Numbered from the stretch's first letter, positions 47,319 to 55,897 are shown. The stretch is 64,000 bases of DNA from Bacillus sp. SKDU12 (GCF_010093085.1 NZ_MSRC01000006.1:124001-188000), one strand, 5' to 3'. The notes: generated from the letters alone by a model not told the origin. A program made the numbers and translations.

Positions 47319-48010
47319 TTTACGATTCTCAGATGAAAGATGTGTCTTGCTGTTTCCCCCAGCTGAGCAAGCAGCTTATAATTGGCAATGCCGCCGACAG
47401 CTGCTCCTACTCCGGGCAAAAGCTGCAGAAGCTTCACGACATCAATATAATCACGATATTCCTGCTGGAACACTCTCCAATCGATACTCTTTTTTTCAGT
47501 CCTCCAATTGTCGACGGTAGTAAAAAGCGTTTTGCGGCAGTCATCACTCGAAAATGCGAGCTGAAAGACAAGCAGCAAAAACATCCTTTCTTGTGGATCC
47601 TTCACATCAAAACCGTAAATAGAGGATAAGGCAAATAAACACTTCATCTTAATTGAAAGCAGCAGCGGAAAATCGGTAATTCCTAAAAAAATGCCGCCCG
47701 CTCCGGTGCCGACTCCCTCAGCAGCCGCTACCTTCTGATAAGAAGCAATCGTTTTTTTCGCCAGTTCGTTTTTTTCACTGAGTGAAAGATCGCTTGTATC
47801 CTTCTGATATGTGATGATATTGGAGCCGGCCATTGTCGCTTCGACCATTTTTTTCACGCTCTCGGTGACAACTGCATGAATTTTTTCAGGAATCCGCTCA
47901 TTCACCTTTGTCTGCACACGCTTCGAAAAGCGTTCAAACAGGGAATCCTTCCGCAAAAAATGCATTTTCCACTGAAGTGCCTCTTGCATCAGCAGCTGAT
48001 TGTCTGTCAT
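47300..48010 (-). CDS. ecsC: EcsC protein
   Basis: A 236-residue member of the EcsC family, third gene of the ecs operon. It has amphipathic N-terminal helices and glycine-rich hydrophobic segments: GVGTGAGGIFLGITDFPLLL and LLQLLPGVGAAVGGIANYKLL, suggesting membrane association. EcsC is dispensable for the secretion phenotype of EcsAB; its role is unclear. ATG 48010 follows AAAGGGGT, 19 bases after ecsB. Confidence 0.9.
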   Translation of the reverse strand: MTDNQLLMQEALQWKMHFLRKDSLFERFSKRVQTKVNERIPEKIHAVVTESVKKMVEATMAGSNIITYQKDTSDLSLSEKNELAKKTIASYQKVAAAEGVGTGAGGIFLGITDFPLLLSIKMKCLFALSSIYGFDVKDPQERMFLLLVFQLAFSSDDCRKTLFTTVDNWRTEKKSIDWRVFQQEYRDYIDVVKLLQLLPGVGAAVGGIANYKLLAQLGETARHIFHLRIVKETAGE

Positions 48011-48029
48011 GTAGCTACCCCTTTTCCGT

Positions 48030-49256
48030 TCACAGCTTTCCATGTTTTTTCAGTCTGGTTGTCATATAAGACGGAAGCACAACAAAAATCAGAACTGCAG
48101 AACCGATCAGCGCGTACAGAAAACCTGTCAATCCGGCAGCATAGGCGGATGCAGCAGACAGCAGCAGCGCTTGAACGCTAAGAGCCGTTTTCAATAGAGA
48201 AAAATAGCTTTTCAACTTCGTTTCTTTTTTTACAGGATAAAGCTCTTGAAGCGCCAGGTGATCAAAGTGACCGAACAGCGGCAAAAGCTGAATGCCCGTA
48301 ATGAAAATGGTAAACACAGTCAAAATTCCTGCAATCAGCGGGCTTGCCGACACATACATAATAATCAGCGCGAAAATGACCGTTAATCTAACAAGTATGC
48401 CCAAATAATCACTTGAACGCAAAAAGGCGCGAGTGTACATGTACGCGAACGTCTTACGCTGCTCAAACGGCACAAGACGCAGCAAAAAGTCGAGATACAC
48501 CCTGCGTTTCGCCTGCTTTCGCAAATGCGGCACATCAGTGAACAGATTGGCAATCCGATAGAAACGCTGCTTGCGTCTCAATTCAGACTCAATATGGCTC
48601 TCCCATTTAAATGTTTTCCGTTTTGCCGCCGAAGACACATACAGATAAAGAGCAGCCATAATGATATAGACCACAAGCGCATACATGTAAACAGCTTGAA
48701 AAACAAAATAAAGAACGAGCGTATTCGCTGCGAAGCGAATGACCACATCCATCCTTTTCACGCTTCGATCATTGTGAAAGGTTGTGCGCCATTCCATCAC
48801 CTGATTCCACGCTTTCAGCAGCAAAAGCTGGACGAAAACTGCCGCATACGATGCCAGTGAAGCCTGTGATGCAACAGCGAAATACAGCGGCATCGCCACA
48901 ACACTCAATGCAATCAGCGGAAACAGCTGAGACAGATAGCTATAGACAAACGCCTGCTTCAAGTAAGGCTCCATTTTTGCTTCAAGCGGCAATAAGAAGA
49001 CAAGGTCAGCATCCTTCAAAAGCGTCCGCACATAAGAGCTTGTCAACACGAGTGAAAACAGCACAGCCATCAACCAAAAGGATGGAAAGTGAGCGGGAAT
49101 GTCCCGTATCCATTTGCTGTACCAGCTTGCAGCGCCCGCAAGAAAAAAGATCAAAACAATAACGAGGTGATCGTTGAGCATGTATTTCATATACATTCTT
49201 GTTTCTTTGATATGCTCCTGCAGCCGCGACTGCCAAATATCAAGCATATTATTCAT
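48030..49256 (-). CDS. ecsB: ABC transporter membrane subunit EcsB
   Basis: The membrane partner of ATPase EcsA. It is 408 residues long with about six to eight hydrophobic helices, for example LVIVLIFFLAGAASWYSKWI and FLYALIGSAVLIFVVLP. EcsAB affects protein secretion, competence, intramembrane proteolysis by RasP and biofilm formation in B. subtilis; the transported substrate is uncertain. ATG 49256 overlaps the last codons of ecsA by eight bases, so translation is coupled. Confidence 0.93.
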   Translation of the reverse strand: MNNMLDIWQSRLQEHIKETRMYMKYMLNDHLVIVLIFFLAGAASWYSKWIRDIPAHFPSFWLMAVLFSLVLTSSYVRTLLKDADLVFLLPLEAKMEPYLKQAFVYSYLSQLFPLIALSVVAMPLYFAVASQASLASYAAVFVQLLLLKAWNQVMEWRTTFHNDRSVKRMDVVIRFAANTLVLYFVFQAVYMYALVVYIIMAALYLYVSSAAKRKTFKWESHIESELRRKQRFYRIANLFTDVPHLRKQAKRRVYLDFLLRLVPFEQRKTFAYMYTRAFLRSSDYLGILVRLTVIFALIIMYVSASPLIAGILTVFTIFITGIQLLPLFGHFDHLALQELYPVKKETKLKSYFSLLKTALSVQALLLSAASAYAAGLTGFLYALIGSAVLIFVVLPSYMTTRLKKHGKL

Positions 49257-49992
49257 GGCCAGCGTCTTCCTTCGTGAGCTCAAGATACAGATCGTCCAGC
49301 GCCGCATCCTTCATTCCAAACTGCTCTCTGAGCTCGGACAGCGTGCCGCGCGCCCGCACCTCGCCGTTATGTAAAATAATAAACGAATCACAATAGCGTT
49401 CTGCCGTCGCCAAAATGTGCGTTGACATCAGCACACTCGCCCCGCCTTTTTTCGCTTCATTCATTCGCTCAAGCAGCGCGTTAATCGCAAGCGGATCAAG
49501 CCCTAGAAAAGGTTCATCAATAATATAGAGCGCCGGCTCAGCCAGAAATGCGCACATGATCATCACCTTCTGCTTCATTCCTTTAGAAAAATGAGCCGGG
49601 AACCACTTCAGCCTCTTTTCCATTCGGAATTCCTTTAAAAGCGGCGGCAGCCTTTTCTCCATCGTTTCTTTCGAGAGGCCGTACGCCATCGCTGTTAACT
49701 CAAGATGCTCCATTAGCGTCAGCTCTTCATATAAAACAGGTGTTTCAGGTATATAGGTGAATTGTGAACGGTAGCCTTCTGGATCCTCAGCAAAGGTTTT
49801 CCCGTTTAATTCAATTGAACCTTTATGCGCATCCATCAGCCCGATAATATGTCTGATTGTTGTACTTTTACCAGCACCGTTCAACCCGATTAAACCGACA
49901 ATTTGATTCGGCTCAAGGGTGAATGATACATTTTTCAAAACCGGATTTCTTGTATACCCGCCGGTTACATCATTTACTGATAGCAGAGACAT
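49249..49992 (-). CDS. ecsA: ABC transporter ATPase EcsA
   Basis: A 247-residue ABC ATPase. Walker A is GLIGLNGAGKSTTIRHI, the signature FSKGMKQKV replaces the classical LSGGQ, Walker B is LYIIDEPFLGLDP, and the switch His is in MSTHILATAE. ATG 49992 follows AGGGGAGAA; an in-frame start upstream would add 25 residues not found in the family. First gene of ecsABC. Loss of EcsA lowers exoenzyme secretion and competence, linking it to aprE, prsA and comK in this window. Confidence 0.94.
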   Translation of the reverse strand: MSLLSVNDVTGGYTRNPVLKNVSFTLEPNQIVGLIGLNGAGKSTTIRHIIGLMDAHKGSIELNGKTFAEDPEGYRSQFTYIPETPVLYEELTLMEHLELTAMAYGLSKETMEKRLPPLLKEFRMEKRLKWFPAHFSKGMKQKVMIMCAFLAEPALYIIDEPFLGLDPLAINALLERMNEAKKGGASVLMSTHILATAERYCDSFIILHNGEVRARGTLSELREQFGMKDAALDDLYLELTKEDAGHE

Positions 49993-50065
49993 AGTTTCTC
50001 CCCTTATATTGTTTTTCTTCATAGTACCAAAAACAACGCCTGAATTGAAACATTTCCCTTTTAAC

Positions 50066-50345
50066 AAATGATGAATTTACTGTTATAAAGAGACAGAGTT
50101 CTGGACATGATAATAGGCGTAGAGGAAAAGCCTATCAACTGAAAAATGAGGTGTTTGTCAAAGACGTCTTAGATACAGTTGGATAGAAAATCACCATGTC
50201 CAATGCTGAAACATTTCTCTTCACTGAATTGATGAATTCTTCATCCATGAAGTAAATTGTCAAATGAGGTGTTTATCGCAGGAATCGTTAGGCATGAAAA
50301 CAAGTCTTCATTTTATTGACAAATGAGGTGCTTACAAAAGGCATA
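50066..50345 (+). repeat. Spaced direct repeats between ecsA and hit
   Basis: Within the 486-base gap between the divergent ecsA and hit genes, AAATGAGGTG-Y-TT occurs at 50144-50156, 50262-50274 and 50321-50333, starting 118 and 59 bases apart (118 = 2 x 59). Two copies are preceded by TTG-N-C. A degenerate copy (TGTCCAATG) lies near 50198, where a missing unit would be expected, and another, CAAATGATG, at 50065. Similarity extends about ten bases beyond the core. In one frame each core reads NEV, in another it reads ATG AGG TGY TTR. No known element is recognised. Confidence 0.7.
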
Positions 50346-50478
50346 TCACATTTTCTTCATATCAGCTCTTCCTCTGCATTCAGGGTGAACGCTTGCCGTT
50401 CATCCTGTTTTCTATTTTCTGCATTTCTGTGGTACGATGAGTATATACATACTAACAATTTCATAAGGAGGAACCCTC

Positions 50479-50916
50479 ATGCATTGTGCTGAGAATTGTA
50501 TCTTTTGTAAAATCATCGCCGGCGACATTCCGTCCGCAAAGGTGTATGAAGACGAGCATGTGCTGGCTTTTCTTGATATCAGCCAAGTGACAAAGGGCCA
50601 TACGCTTGTCATTCCGAAAACACATATCGAAAATGTGTATGAATTTACGGATGAATTAGCAAAACAATATTTTCACGCTGTTCCGAAAATCGCCCGCGCT
50701 ATCCGGGATGAATTTGAGCCGATCGGCTTAAATACACTGAACAATAATGGTGAAAAAGCAGGACAATCTGTTTTCCATTACCATATGCATATTATCCCGC
50801 GCTACGGAAAAGGAGACGGCTTCGGAGCGGTTTGGAAAACGCATACTGACGATTACAAAGCGGAGGATCTGCAAAACATCTCTTCTTCAATCGCAAAGCG
50901 CCTAGCCTCATCATAA
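50479..50916 (+). CDS. hit: HIT-family protein Hit
   Basis: A 145-residue histidine-triad nucleotide hydrolase. The catalytic triad motif HYHMHIIPRYG lies at about residue 97, and the zinc-binding cysteines are in NCIFCKIIAGDIPSAKVYED. Such proteins hydrolyse aminoacyl- or lipoyl-adenylates and dinucleoside polyphosphates. ATG 50479 follows ATAAGGAGGAA. It is a single gene upstream of serC. Confidence 0.94.
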   Translation: MHCAENCIFCKIIAGDIPSAKVYEDEHVLAFLDISQVTKGHTLVIPKTHIENVYEFTDELAKQYFHAVPKIARAIRDEFEPIGLNTLNNNGEKAGQSVFHYHMHIIPRYGKGDGFGAVWKTHTDDYKAEDLQNISSSIAKRLASS

Positions 50917-51062
50917 GATGAGGTTATTTTATTTGTGAACATTCCGCAAACATTAGTCAATTTCTTTTGATTATTCTCATTTTTTATCAAAAAAACTGAA
51001 TTTTTGTGATAGGATAATTGTATTATTTTATACATTAACGTGGAGAACAGGGAGAGATCATA

Positions 51063-52142
51063 ATGGAACGTACAACGAATTTTAACGCAGGTCCTGCAGC
51101 GCTGCCATTAAAAGTTCTGCAAAGAGCACAGAAAGAATTTATTGATTTTAACGAATCCGGCATGTCTGTTATGGAGCTTTCCCACCGCAGCAAAGAGTAT
51201 GAAGCGGTGCATCAAAAAGCGAAAAGCCTTTTAACTGAACTGATGGACATCCCGGAAGATTACGATATTTTGTTTCTTCAAGGCGGTGCAAGCCTTCAAT
51301 TCTCAATGCTTCCGATGAACTTTTTAACACCTGAAAAAACCGCGCATTTTGTCATGACAGGCGCTTGGTCTGAAAAAGCACTGGCAGAAACGAAACTGTT
51401 CGGGAACACGTCAATCACCGCTACAAGTGAAACAGACAATTACAGCTATATTCCGGAGGTTGACCTTACGGATGTAAAAGACGGCGCATATTTACACATC
51501 ACATCCAACAATACGATTTTCGGCACTCAGTGGCAGGAATTCCCGAATTCCCCGATTCCGCTCGTCGCCGACATGTCCAGCGACATTTTGAGCAGAAAAA
51601 TCGATGTGTCCAAATTTGACGTCATCTACGGAGGCGCTCAAAAGAACCTTGGCCCTTCCGGTGTGACCGTTGTTATCATGAAAAAAACATGGCTGCAGCA
51701 CGAAAACGCGAACGTTCCAAAAATCCTGAAGTATTCAACGCATGTCAAATCAGATTCACTCTACAACACGCCGCCGACATTTGCGATTTATATGCTGAGC
51801 CTTGTACTGGAATGGCTAAAAGAAAACGGCGGTGTGGAAGCCGCTGAACAGCGCAATGAACAGAAAGCGCAGATTCTCTACAGCTGTATTGATGAAAGCA
51901 GCGGATTTTATAAAGGGCATGCCAGAACGGACAGCCGCTCACGCATGAATGTTACCTTCACGCTTCGCAATGATGAATTAACAAAAACATTCATTCAGAA
52001 TGCAAAAGAAGCAAACATGATCGGCCTCGGCGGACACCGTTCAGTAGGAGGCTGCCGCGCTTCTATTTATAATGCGGTATCTCTTGAAGACTGTGAAAAA
52101 TTAGCTGCGTTTATGAGAAAATTCCAACAGGAAAATGAGTAA
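51063..52142 (+). CDS. serC: Phosphoserine aminotransferase SerC
   Basis: Converts 3-phosphohydroxypyruvate to phosphoserine with glutamate, the second step of serine synthesis. The 359-residue class V aminotransferase starts with TTNFNAGPAALPLKVL; the PLP lysine is in YGGAQKNLGPSGVTVV and the phosphate site in GHRSVGGCRASIYNAV. ATG 51063 follows AGGGAGAG. TTGTGA (51004-51009) and TATA-rich sequence near 51028 may be its promoter. It is followed by trpP. Confidence 0.95.
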   Translation: MERTTNFNAGPAALPLKVLQRAQKEFIDFNESGMSVMELSHRSKEYEAVHQKAKSLLTELMDIPEDYDILFLQGGASLQFSMLPMNFLTPEKTAHFVMTGAWSEKALAETKLFGNTSITATSETDNYSYIPEVDLTDVKDGAYLHITSNNTIFGTQWQEFPNSPIPLVADMSSDILSRKIDVSKFDVIYGGAQKNLGPSGVTVVIMKKTWLQHENANVPKILKYSTHVKSDSLYNTPPTFAIYMLSLVLEWLKENGGVEAAEQRNEQKAQILYSCIDESSGFYKGHARTDSRSRMNVTFTLRNDELTKTFIQNAKEANMIGLGGHRSVGGCRASIYNAVSLEDCEKLAAFMRKFQQENE

Positions 52143-52218
52143 AAAGTCTGGCTATGCAAACCGTTCGTTTGGTATACTGTTTGCATATCACATTCTTTAA
52201 GCCTTCGCAATAAATGAC

Positions 52219-52284
52219 GAGCATATTATTGGAGGGCAAAAAGCTTAGCAGAGGAGAGCATAGATATGAAAACAAAAGAGTTAG
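52219..52284 (+). promoter_or_regulatory. TRAP-binding triplet repeat over the trpP start
   Basis: Eight or nine NAG triplets occur in a row with short gaps: GAG at 52219 and 52232, AAG 52241, TAG 52246, GAG 52251 and 52254, TAG 52261, GAG 52278 and TAG 52282. They span the ribosome site (GAGGAG) and ATG 52266. Tryptophan-bound TRAP would wrap this RNA and block translation, as known for trpP in B. subtilis. Confidence 0.88.
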
Positions 52285-52784
52285 TCACTATGGCTCTGTT
52301 TGCCGCAATCGGCGCAGCGCTCCATTCCATTATTCCGCCTTTTTTAGGCGGCATGAAACCAGATATGATGCTGATCATGATGTTTATGGGCATCCTGCTT
52401 TTCCCGCGGGTGCAAAACGTACTCGTCATCGGAATTGTGACTGGAATCATTTCCGCACTTACAACCGCATTTCCAGCCGGACAGATTCCTAACATCATCG
52501 ACAAACCTGTATCAGCGCTCCTGTTTTTTACCCTGTTCCTTTTGTTCGGAAAGAGTCAAAAAACAGGTGCGGCCGCTGTGCTCGTAGCGATCGGGACCAT
52601 CTTGTCGGGAATTGTGTTTTTATCGTCAGCTTTATTGATCGTCGGTTTGCCTGGCGGTTTTGCCGCATTGTTCGTAGCAGTTGTTCTGCCGGCAACTGTG
52701 CTGAATACAATTGCAATGATCATTATTTATCCGATTATCCAAACCATTTTAAGACGTTCAAGCTTTATAGAAGCTGCTAAATAA
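52266..52784 (+). CDS. trpP: Tryptophan transporter TrpP
   Basis: A 172-residue membrane protein with about five helices, the B. subtilis tryptophan permease (formerly yhaG). The start MKTKELVTMALFAAIGAALH resembles substrate-capture proteins of energy-coupling-factor transporters. Translation is controlled by TRAP through triplet repeats across the start site, which strongly supports tryptophan as substrate. ATG 52266 follows GAGGAG. A bidirectional terminator follows. Confidence 0.94.
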   Translation: MKTKELVTMALFAAIGAALHSIIPPFLGGMKPDMMLIMMFMGILLFPRVQNVLVIGIVTGIISALTTAFPAGQIPNIIDKPVSALLFFTLFLLFGKSQKTGAAAVLVAIGTILSGIVFLSSALLIVGLPGGFAALFVAVVLPATVLNTIAMIIIYPIIQTILRRSSFIEAAK

Positions 52785-52792
52785 TTGTCACA

Positions 52793-52827
52793 CAAAACCT
52801 CTTCCGCTTCGGGAGAGGTTTTTTTCG
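52793..52827. terminator. Terminator downstream of trpP
   Basis: AAAACCTCTTCCG pairs with CGGGAGAGGTTTT around CTT, with one wobble or mismatch and a T run. Confidence 0.88.
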
Positions 52828-52857
52828 ACCAGAGAGCCCGCAGCATGTCTGCATGTT

Positions 52858-53049
52858 TTAAACGAAGAATTTTGTGAAAAAGATAAGACATAGTGTAAAG
52901 GCGGTTCCGGTTGAACAAACAAGCGCTTTCTGTCGGATGACCTTTTTGGGCGGATAAGAAGCAGCTTGGCCGAGAAGTCTGATATAGTAAACAGCGCCCG
53001 AAGCAAAGGCAAGGGTAATGCAGAGTAACACAATCATAAAGACAGACAA
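52858..53049 (-). CDS. Small two-helix membrane protein
   Basis: A 63-residue reading frame starting at TTG 53049, seven bases after a perfect AAGGAGG. It has a first hydrophobic helix (FMIVLLCITLAFASGAVYYI), a basic loop (YPPKKVIRQK) and a second helix (TGTAFTLCLIFFTKFFV). It converges with trpP and shares its terminator. I do not recognise a family, but the ribosome site and topology support expression. Confidence 0.6.
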   Translation of the reverse strand: MSVFMIVLLCITLAFASGAVYYIRLLGQAASYPPKKVIRQKALVCSTGTAFTLCLIFFTKFFV

Positions 53050-53178
53050 CCTTCTCCCTCCTTTTCACTTAAAAAATATGCTAAAATAAAGCAAGCTATG
53101 TATAGAAGTTCAAGCTTTCAACAAAAATGAAACAAGCTGAATGAATCCTATTTCCAAGAAAAAGACGGGGTGATTGTA

Positions 53179-53535
53179 ATGGCGGACGGACGTTCTCTAT
53201 TAACAGGACTATTCGTAGGCGGCATCATCGGAGGAGCAGCAGTTCTTCTTACTGCACCTTCCTCAGGAAAGCAGCTGCGTGAAAAAGTGAAAACCAATTA
53301 TGATTCTTTCGAAGAAACGATCAAACGCTTAAAATCAGACGGACTTGCGTTAAAAGACCAGCTGATCAAAGCGGCAAAAGAAAGCAAAGATGTCATTAAA
53401 GACGTGAGCGGCGAGCTCCAAACGTCAATTAAAAAATGGCAGGAAGAGATCAAACCTCACCAGCAGGATTTGCAAAAAGAAATCGCTGATATCGAAGAGA
53501 AAATCAAACAGCTAGAGAAAACCTTACAAAACTAA
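53179..53535 (+). CDS. yhaH: YtxH-domain protein
   Basis: A 118-residue protein of the YtxH family: a short glycine-rich membrane helix (LLTGLFVGGIIGGAAVLLTA), the conserved APSSGKQLREK motif, then a long charged helix likely to form a coiled coil (QQDLQKEIADIEEKIKQLEK). Such proteins are often stress-induced; the role is unknown. ATG 53179 follows GGGGTGA. A terminator follows. Confidence 0.87.
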   Translation: MADGRSLLTGLFVGGIIGGAAVLLTAPSSGKQLREKVKTNYDSFEETIKRLKSDGLALKDQLIKAAKESKDVIKDVSGELQTSIKKWQEEIKPHQQDLQKEIADIEEKIKQLEKTLQN

Positions 53536-53550
53536 TATCCTATTCTAAAG

Positions 53551-53590
53551 AAAAAAACACGGGCCAAATATAGACTCGTGTTTTTTTTTG
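53551..53590 (+). terminator. yhaH terminator
   Basis: AAAAACACG (53553-53561) pairs with CGTGTTTTT (53577-53585), followed by more T. Confidence 0.82.
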
Positions 53591-53712
53591 CCGAAAAAGC
53601 CTCTCACTGCAACGGTTTGAGAATTTATTAAAAAATTCTTACATTTTCATCTTTATTAATCTTTATTTTATTGGCATAATAGAGAAAAAGAAAAAGAGAA
53701 GCAGGTGACGTA

Positions 53713-54324
53713 ATGAATCGAATGGAACCTCCCTATGATGTGAAAGAAGCTCTTGTCTTCACCCAGAAAATGGCCCAGCTTAGCAAGGCTCTTTGGAAAT
53801 CGATAGAGAAGGATTGGCAGCAGTGGCTCAAACCGTATGACCTGAATATTAATGAGCATCATATTTTATGGATTGCGTATCAATTGAATGGAGCGTCCAT
53901 TTCTGAAATCGCGAAATTCGGGGTCATGCATGTATCAACCGCATTCAACTTTTCAAAAAAGCTGGAGGAACGGGGCTATTTAATGTTCTCCAAACGGCTG
54001 AATGATAAACGGAACACATACGTCCAATTGACTGAAAAAGGCACTGAGGTGTTTTGGAGTTTACTTGAGGAGTTTGATCCGACACGCAACGCGGTTTTTA
54101 AAGGGTCACAGCCTCTGTATCATTTATTCGGAAAATTCCCTGAAGTGGCAGAAATGATGTGTATGATACGCCATATCTATGGCGATGATTTTATGGAGAT
54201 TTTTGAAACATCTCTCACGAATATTGACAATGATTTTGAAAGCGTAAACGGAAAACTGAAGAAAAAAGCAAAGACCAGTGCGGCGGATGAACCGGCAGAA
54301 GAGCTCGAACCTGTAAACAGTTAA
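53713..54324 (+). CDS. scoC: MarR-family transition-state regulator ScoC (Hpr)
   Basis: ScoC represses extracellular protease genes (aprE, nprE), sinI, opp and others during growth. The 203-residue protein has a MarR-type winged helix: [40 protein letters not shown] as recognition helix and [16 protein letters not shown] as wing. A charged tail ends the protein. It is the regulator of aprE, encoded about 31 kb away in this window. Its TAA stop overlaps the convergent yhaI stop in a shared TTAA. Confidence 0.95.
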   Translation: MNRMEPPYDVKEALVFTQKMAQLSKALWKSIEKDWQQWLKPYDLNINEHHILWIAYQLNGASISEIAKFGVMHVSTAFNFSKKLEERGYLMFSKRLNDKRNTYVQLTEKGTEVFWSLLEEFDPTRNAVFKGSQPLYHLFGKFPEVAEMMCMIRHIYGDDFMEIFETSLTNIDNDFESVNGKLKKKAKTSAADEPAEELEPVNS

Positions 54325-54662
54325 TCAAAGTGCTTCATGATGTCGATAAAGGCTTCCATCAGCTCTTGATAAAGCCCCTGCTCGTACAGAGCAAAAATCG
54401 TTTCATGAACATCTAACTTTTCATTCAGCTGTCCTGCAAAAAGCGCAAGGAGCTTGTCGAAGGTTATAAACCCTTGCGCTTTTTGTGCTGCCAGCTCTTC
54501 TGACAACTCATCGCATATCTTCAAAACCTCTTCCCCTTCTTCCTTGCTCAGCCCTTTATCAATAAGAAGTGCATAAAAGGGATACCTGTCCATGTCTACT
54601 GTTTTCACTAATAATTGTATGTAATATTCTAATCGCTCAATGCGATGATCCATCGAGTCCAT
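54321..54662 (-). CDS. yhaI: Conserved protein YhaI (DUF1878)
   Basis: A 113-residue, acidic, helical cytoplasmic protein ([20 protein letters not shown]). No catalytic residues are apparent. ATG 54662 is chosen as the conserved start; the ribosome site is weak (AGTGGTG). Its stop overlaps that of scoC, so the genes converge with no gap and no hairpin between them, and overlapping antisense transcripts are likely. The function is unknown. Confidence 0.8.
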   Translation of the reverse strand: MDSMDHRIERLEYYIQLLVKTVDMDRYPFYALLIDKGLSKEEGEEVLKICDELSEELAAQKAQGFITFDKLLALFAGQLNEKLDVHETIFALYEQGLYQELMEAFIDIMKHFD

Positions 54663-54869
54663 CCACACCACTACTTTCTATCTTTAATCTTATTTTAGCT
54701 GATAATTCACTGAGAAGAAAGTTCTAACCCGAGATTTCGCAGTTTGTTTGCTTGTTTCAAAAAAATACCTGCCGGATCATATTTTTTCTTGAAAAAGCAT
54801 TGATTTTTTCTCTTGAGAGGAGTAAATTATTTTGAGATTCTATTCAAGCTGTATGGAAGGATGACTTTA

Positions 54870-55382
54870 ATGAATTGCTGGAAGACCATAAATCTGATGA
54901 AGGATTATGGCGCCGTTCGCATCGTATTAACTGCTGTATGTTTTATGATTTTGGTTTTTATATCTACTTTTTTAGCATTTGAGCTGCTGCGGCCTGGCAC
55001 AAGCTTAAGCGATGAATATGTACCTTTGTTCGGCGGTCTGCTCGTCGTTATTTTATTTGTACATAAAGTCATCCATATCCTGCCGATCATCTGCAAAAAA
55101 AGAAAAATAGAAAAAAAGTTTTACTTATTGCGCACGTGGAAAAGAATACCTAAAACAACGATGTTGATTTCACTCATAAGCCCGTTTTTGCTGATTACGC
55201 CTGTCTTGTTTTACGCCGCGCTGTCATTTCCGAATCACGCCCATTATTTCTGTATGATTTCGGGCATTCATGCCGGCTACTGTCTGCCTGACTTCTTGCT
55301 GGCTCTTAAGCTCGCAAAAGCGCCCAAAACGGCTTTTATTGACCAGGAAGCAGACGGCTTGGATATACTTGTTGAAAAGTAG
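54870..55382 (+). CDS. yhaJ: DUF3267-like membrane protein
   Basis: A 170-residue membrane protein with about four helices, similar to the DUF3267 group, which are suspected membrane zinc peptidases with an HExxH motif. Here the matching place in the second helix reads [10 protein letters not shown], so the glutamate is lysine, which argues against peptidase activity. ATG 54870 is preceded by GGAAGGA; upstream in-frame starts lack spacing. The function is unknown. Confidence 0.75.
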   Translation: MNCWKTINLMKDYGAVRIVLTAVCFMILVFISTFLAFELLRPGTSLSDEYVPLFGGLLVVILFVHKVIHILPIICKKRKIEKKFYLLRTWKRIPKTTMLISLISPFLLITPVLFYAALSFPNHAHYFCMISGIHAGYCLPDFLLALKLAKAPKTAFIDQEADGLDILVEK

Positions 55383-55487
55383 CCGCGCCGTAGCGTCAGA
55401 AGCGATTTTTTCAATTTGTATTCTATCTTTTTTCATAAATATTTGGTAATGTAATATGGGACAGTTCACAGAGAGGGGGAATCTCCC

Positions 55488-55673
55488 ATCATTTTAGTCT
55501 ATTTTATCATCGCCGCCGTGTTTATAGTATTTTTCATAAACAGGCTCACCAATACATTATGCCTTGTCAGAGAGATTCCTGAAGAGCGACAGGATAAGGT
55601 ATTCCGATTTATTAACATATCCATATTAATTTTACTGATCTCTTCGTTTGTGGAGATCTCTTTTACAGTGTAA
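55488..55673 (+). CDS. yhzF: Small two-helix membrane protein, possible ATC start
   Basis: A 61-codon frame encodes a first helix (LVYFIIAAVFIVFFINRL), a charged loop (VREIPEERQDKVF) and a second helix (RFINISILILLISSFVEI), followed by a strong terminator. A strong ribosome site GAGAGGGGG sits eight bases before an ATC codon at 55488, where a start is expected; no ATG, GTG or TTG occurs in frame until GTG at codon 11. Either ATC (or the next codon ATT) starts translation, or the start has been lost. The symbol is by position and is tentative. Confidence 0.6.
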   Translation: MILVYFIIAAVFIVFFINRLTNTLCLVREIPEERQDKVFRFINISILILLISSFVEISFTV

Positions 55674-55675
55674 AA

Positions 55676-55722
55676 GCGAAAAAAGCATAGCTGCTGATTC
55701 AGCAGCTATGCTTTTTTATTTT
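55676..55722 (+). terminator. Terminator after the 61-codon gene
   Basis: AAAAAAGCATAGCTGCTG (55679-55696) pairs with CAGCAGCTATGCTTTTTT (55700-55717) around a 3-base loop; perfect. Confidence 0.93.
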
Positions 55723-55724
55723 GA

Positions 55725-55811
55725 TTAGTACAGCCAAGAAGCGCCGATGATAATCAACAAAATAAATAACACAACCAATAGAGCGAATCCGCCTGCAAAT
55801 ACTTCACCCAT
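55725..55811 (-). CDS. YjcZ-family sporulation micro-protein
   Basis: A 28-residue peptide, MGEVFAGGFALLVVLFILLI ending IIGASWLY: a glycine-rich start, one very hydrophobic helix, and an aromatic end, as in the YjcZ/SscA family of small sporulation proteins. ATG 55811 is preceded by AGGAGG. It is too short for ordinary gene calling. A close paralogue lies 124 bases upstream in the same direction. Confidence 0.78.
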   Translation of the reverse strand: MGEVFAGGFALLVVLFILLIIIGASWLY

Positions 55812-55897
55812 CTTAAAAAGCACCTCCTGTAAAAAGCTTTATTTACCAATTACATCTTATGCAATTCATGTTTGAAACGATTAGGCGCTAGTGAAAA

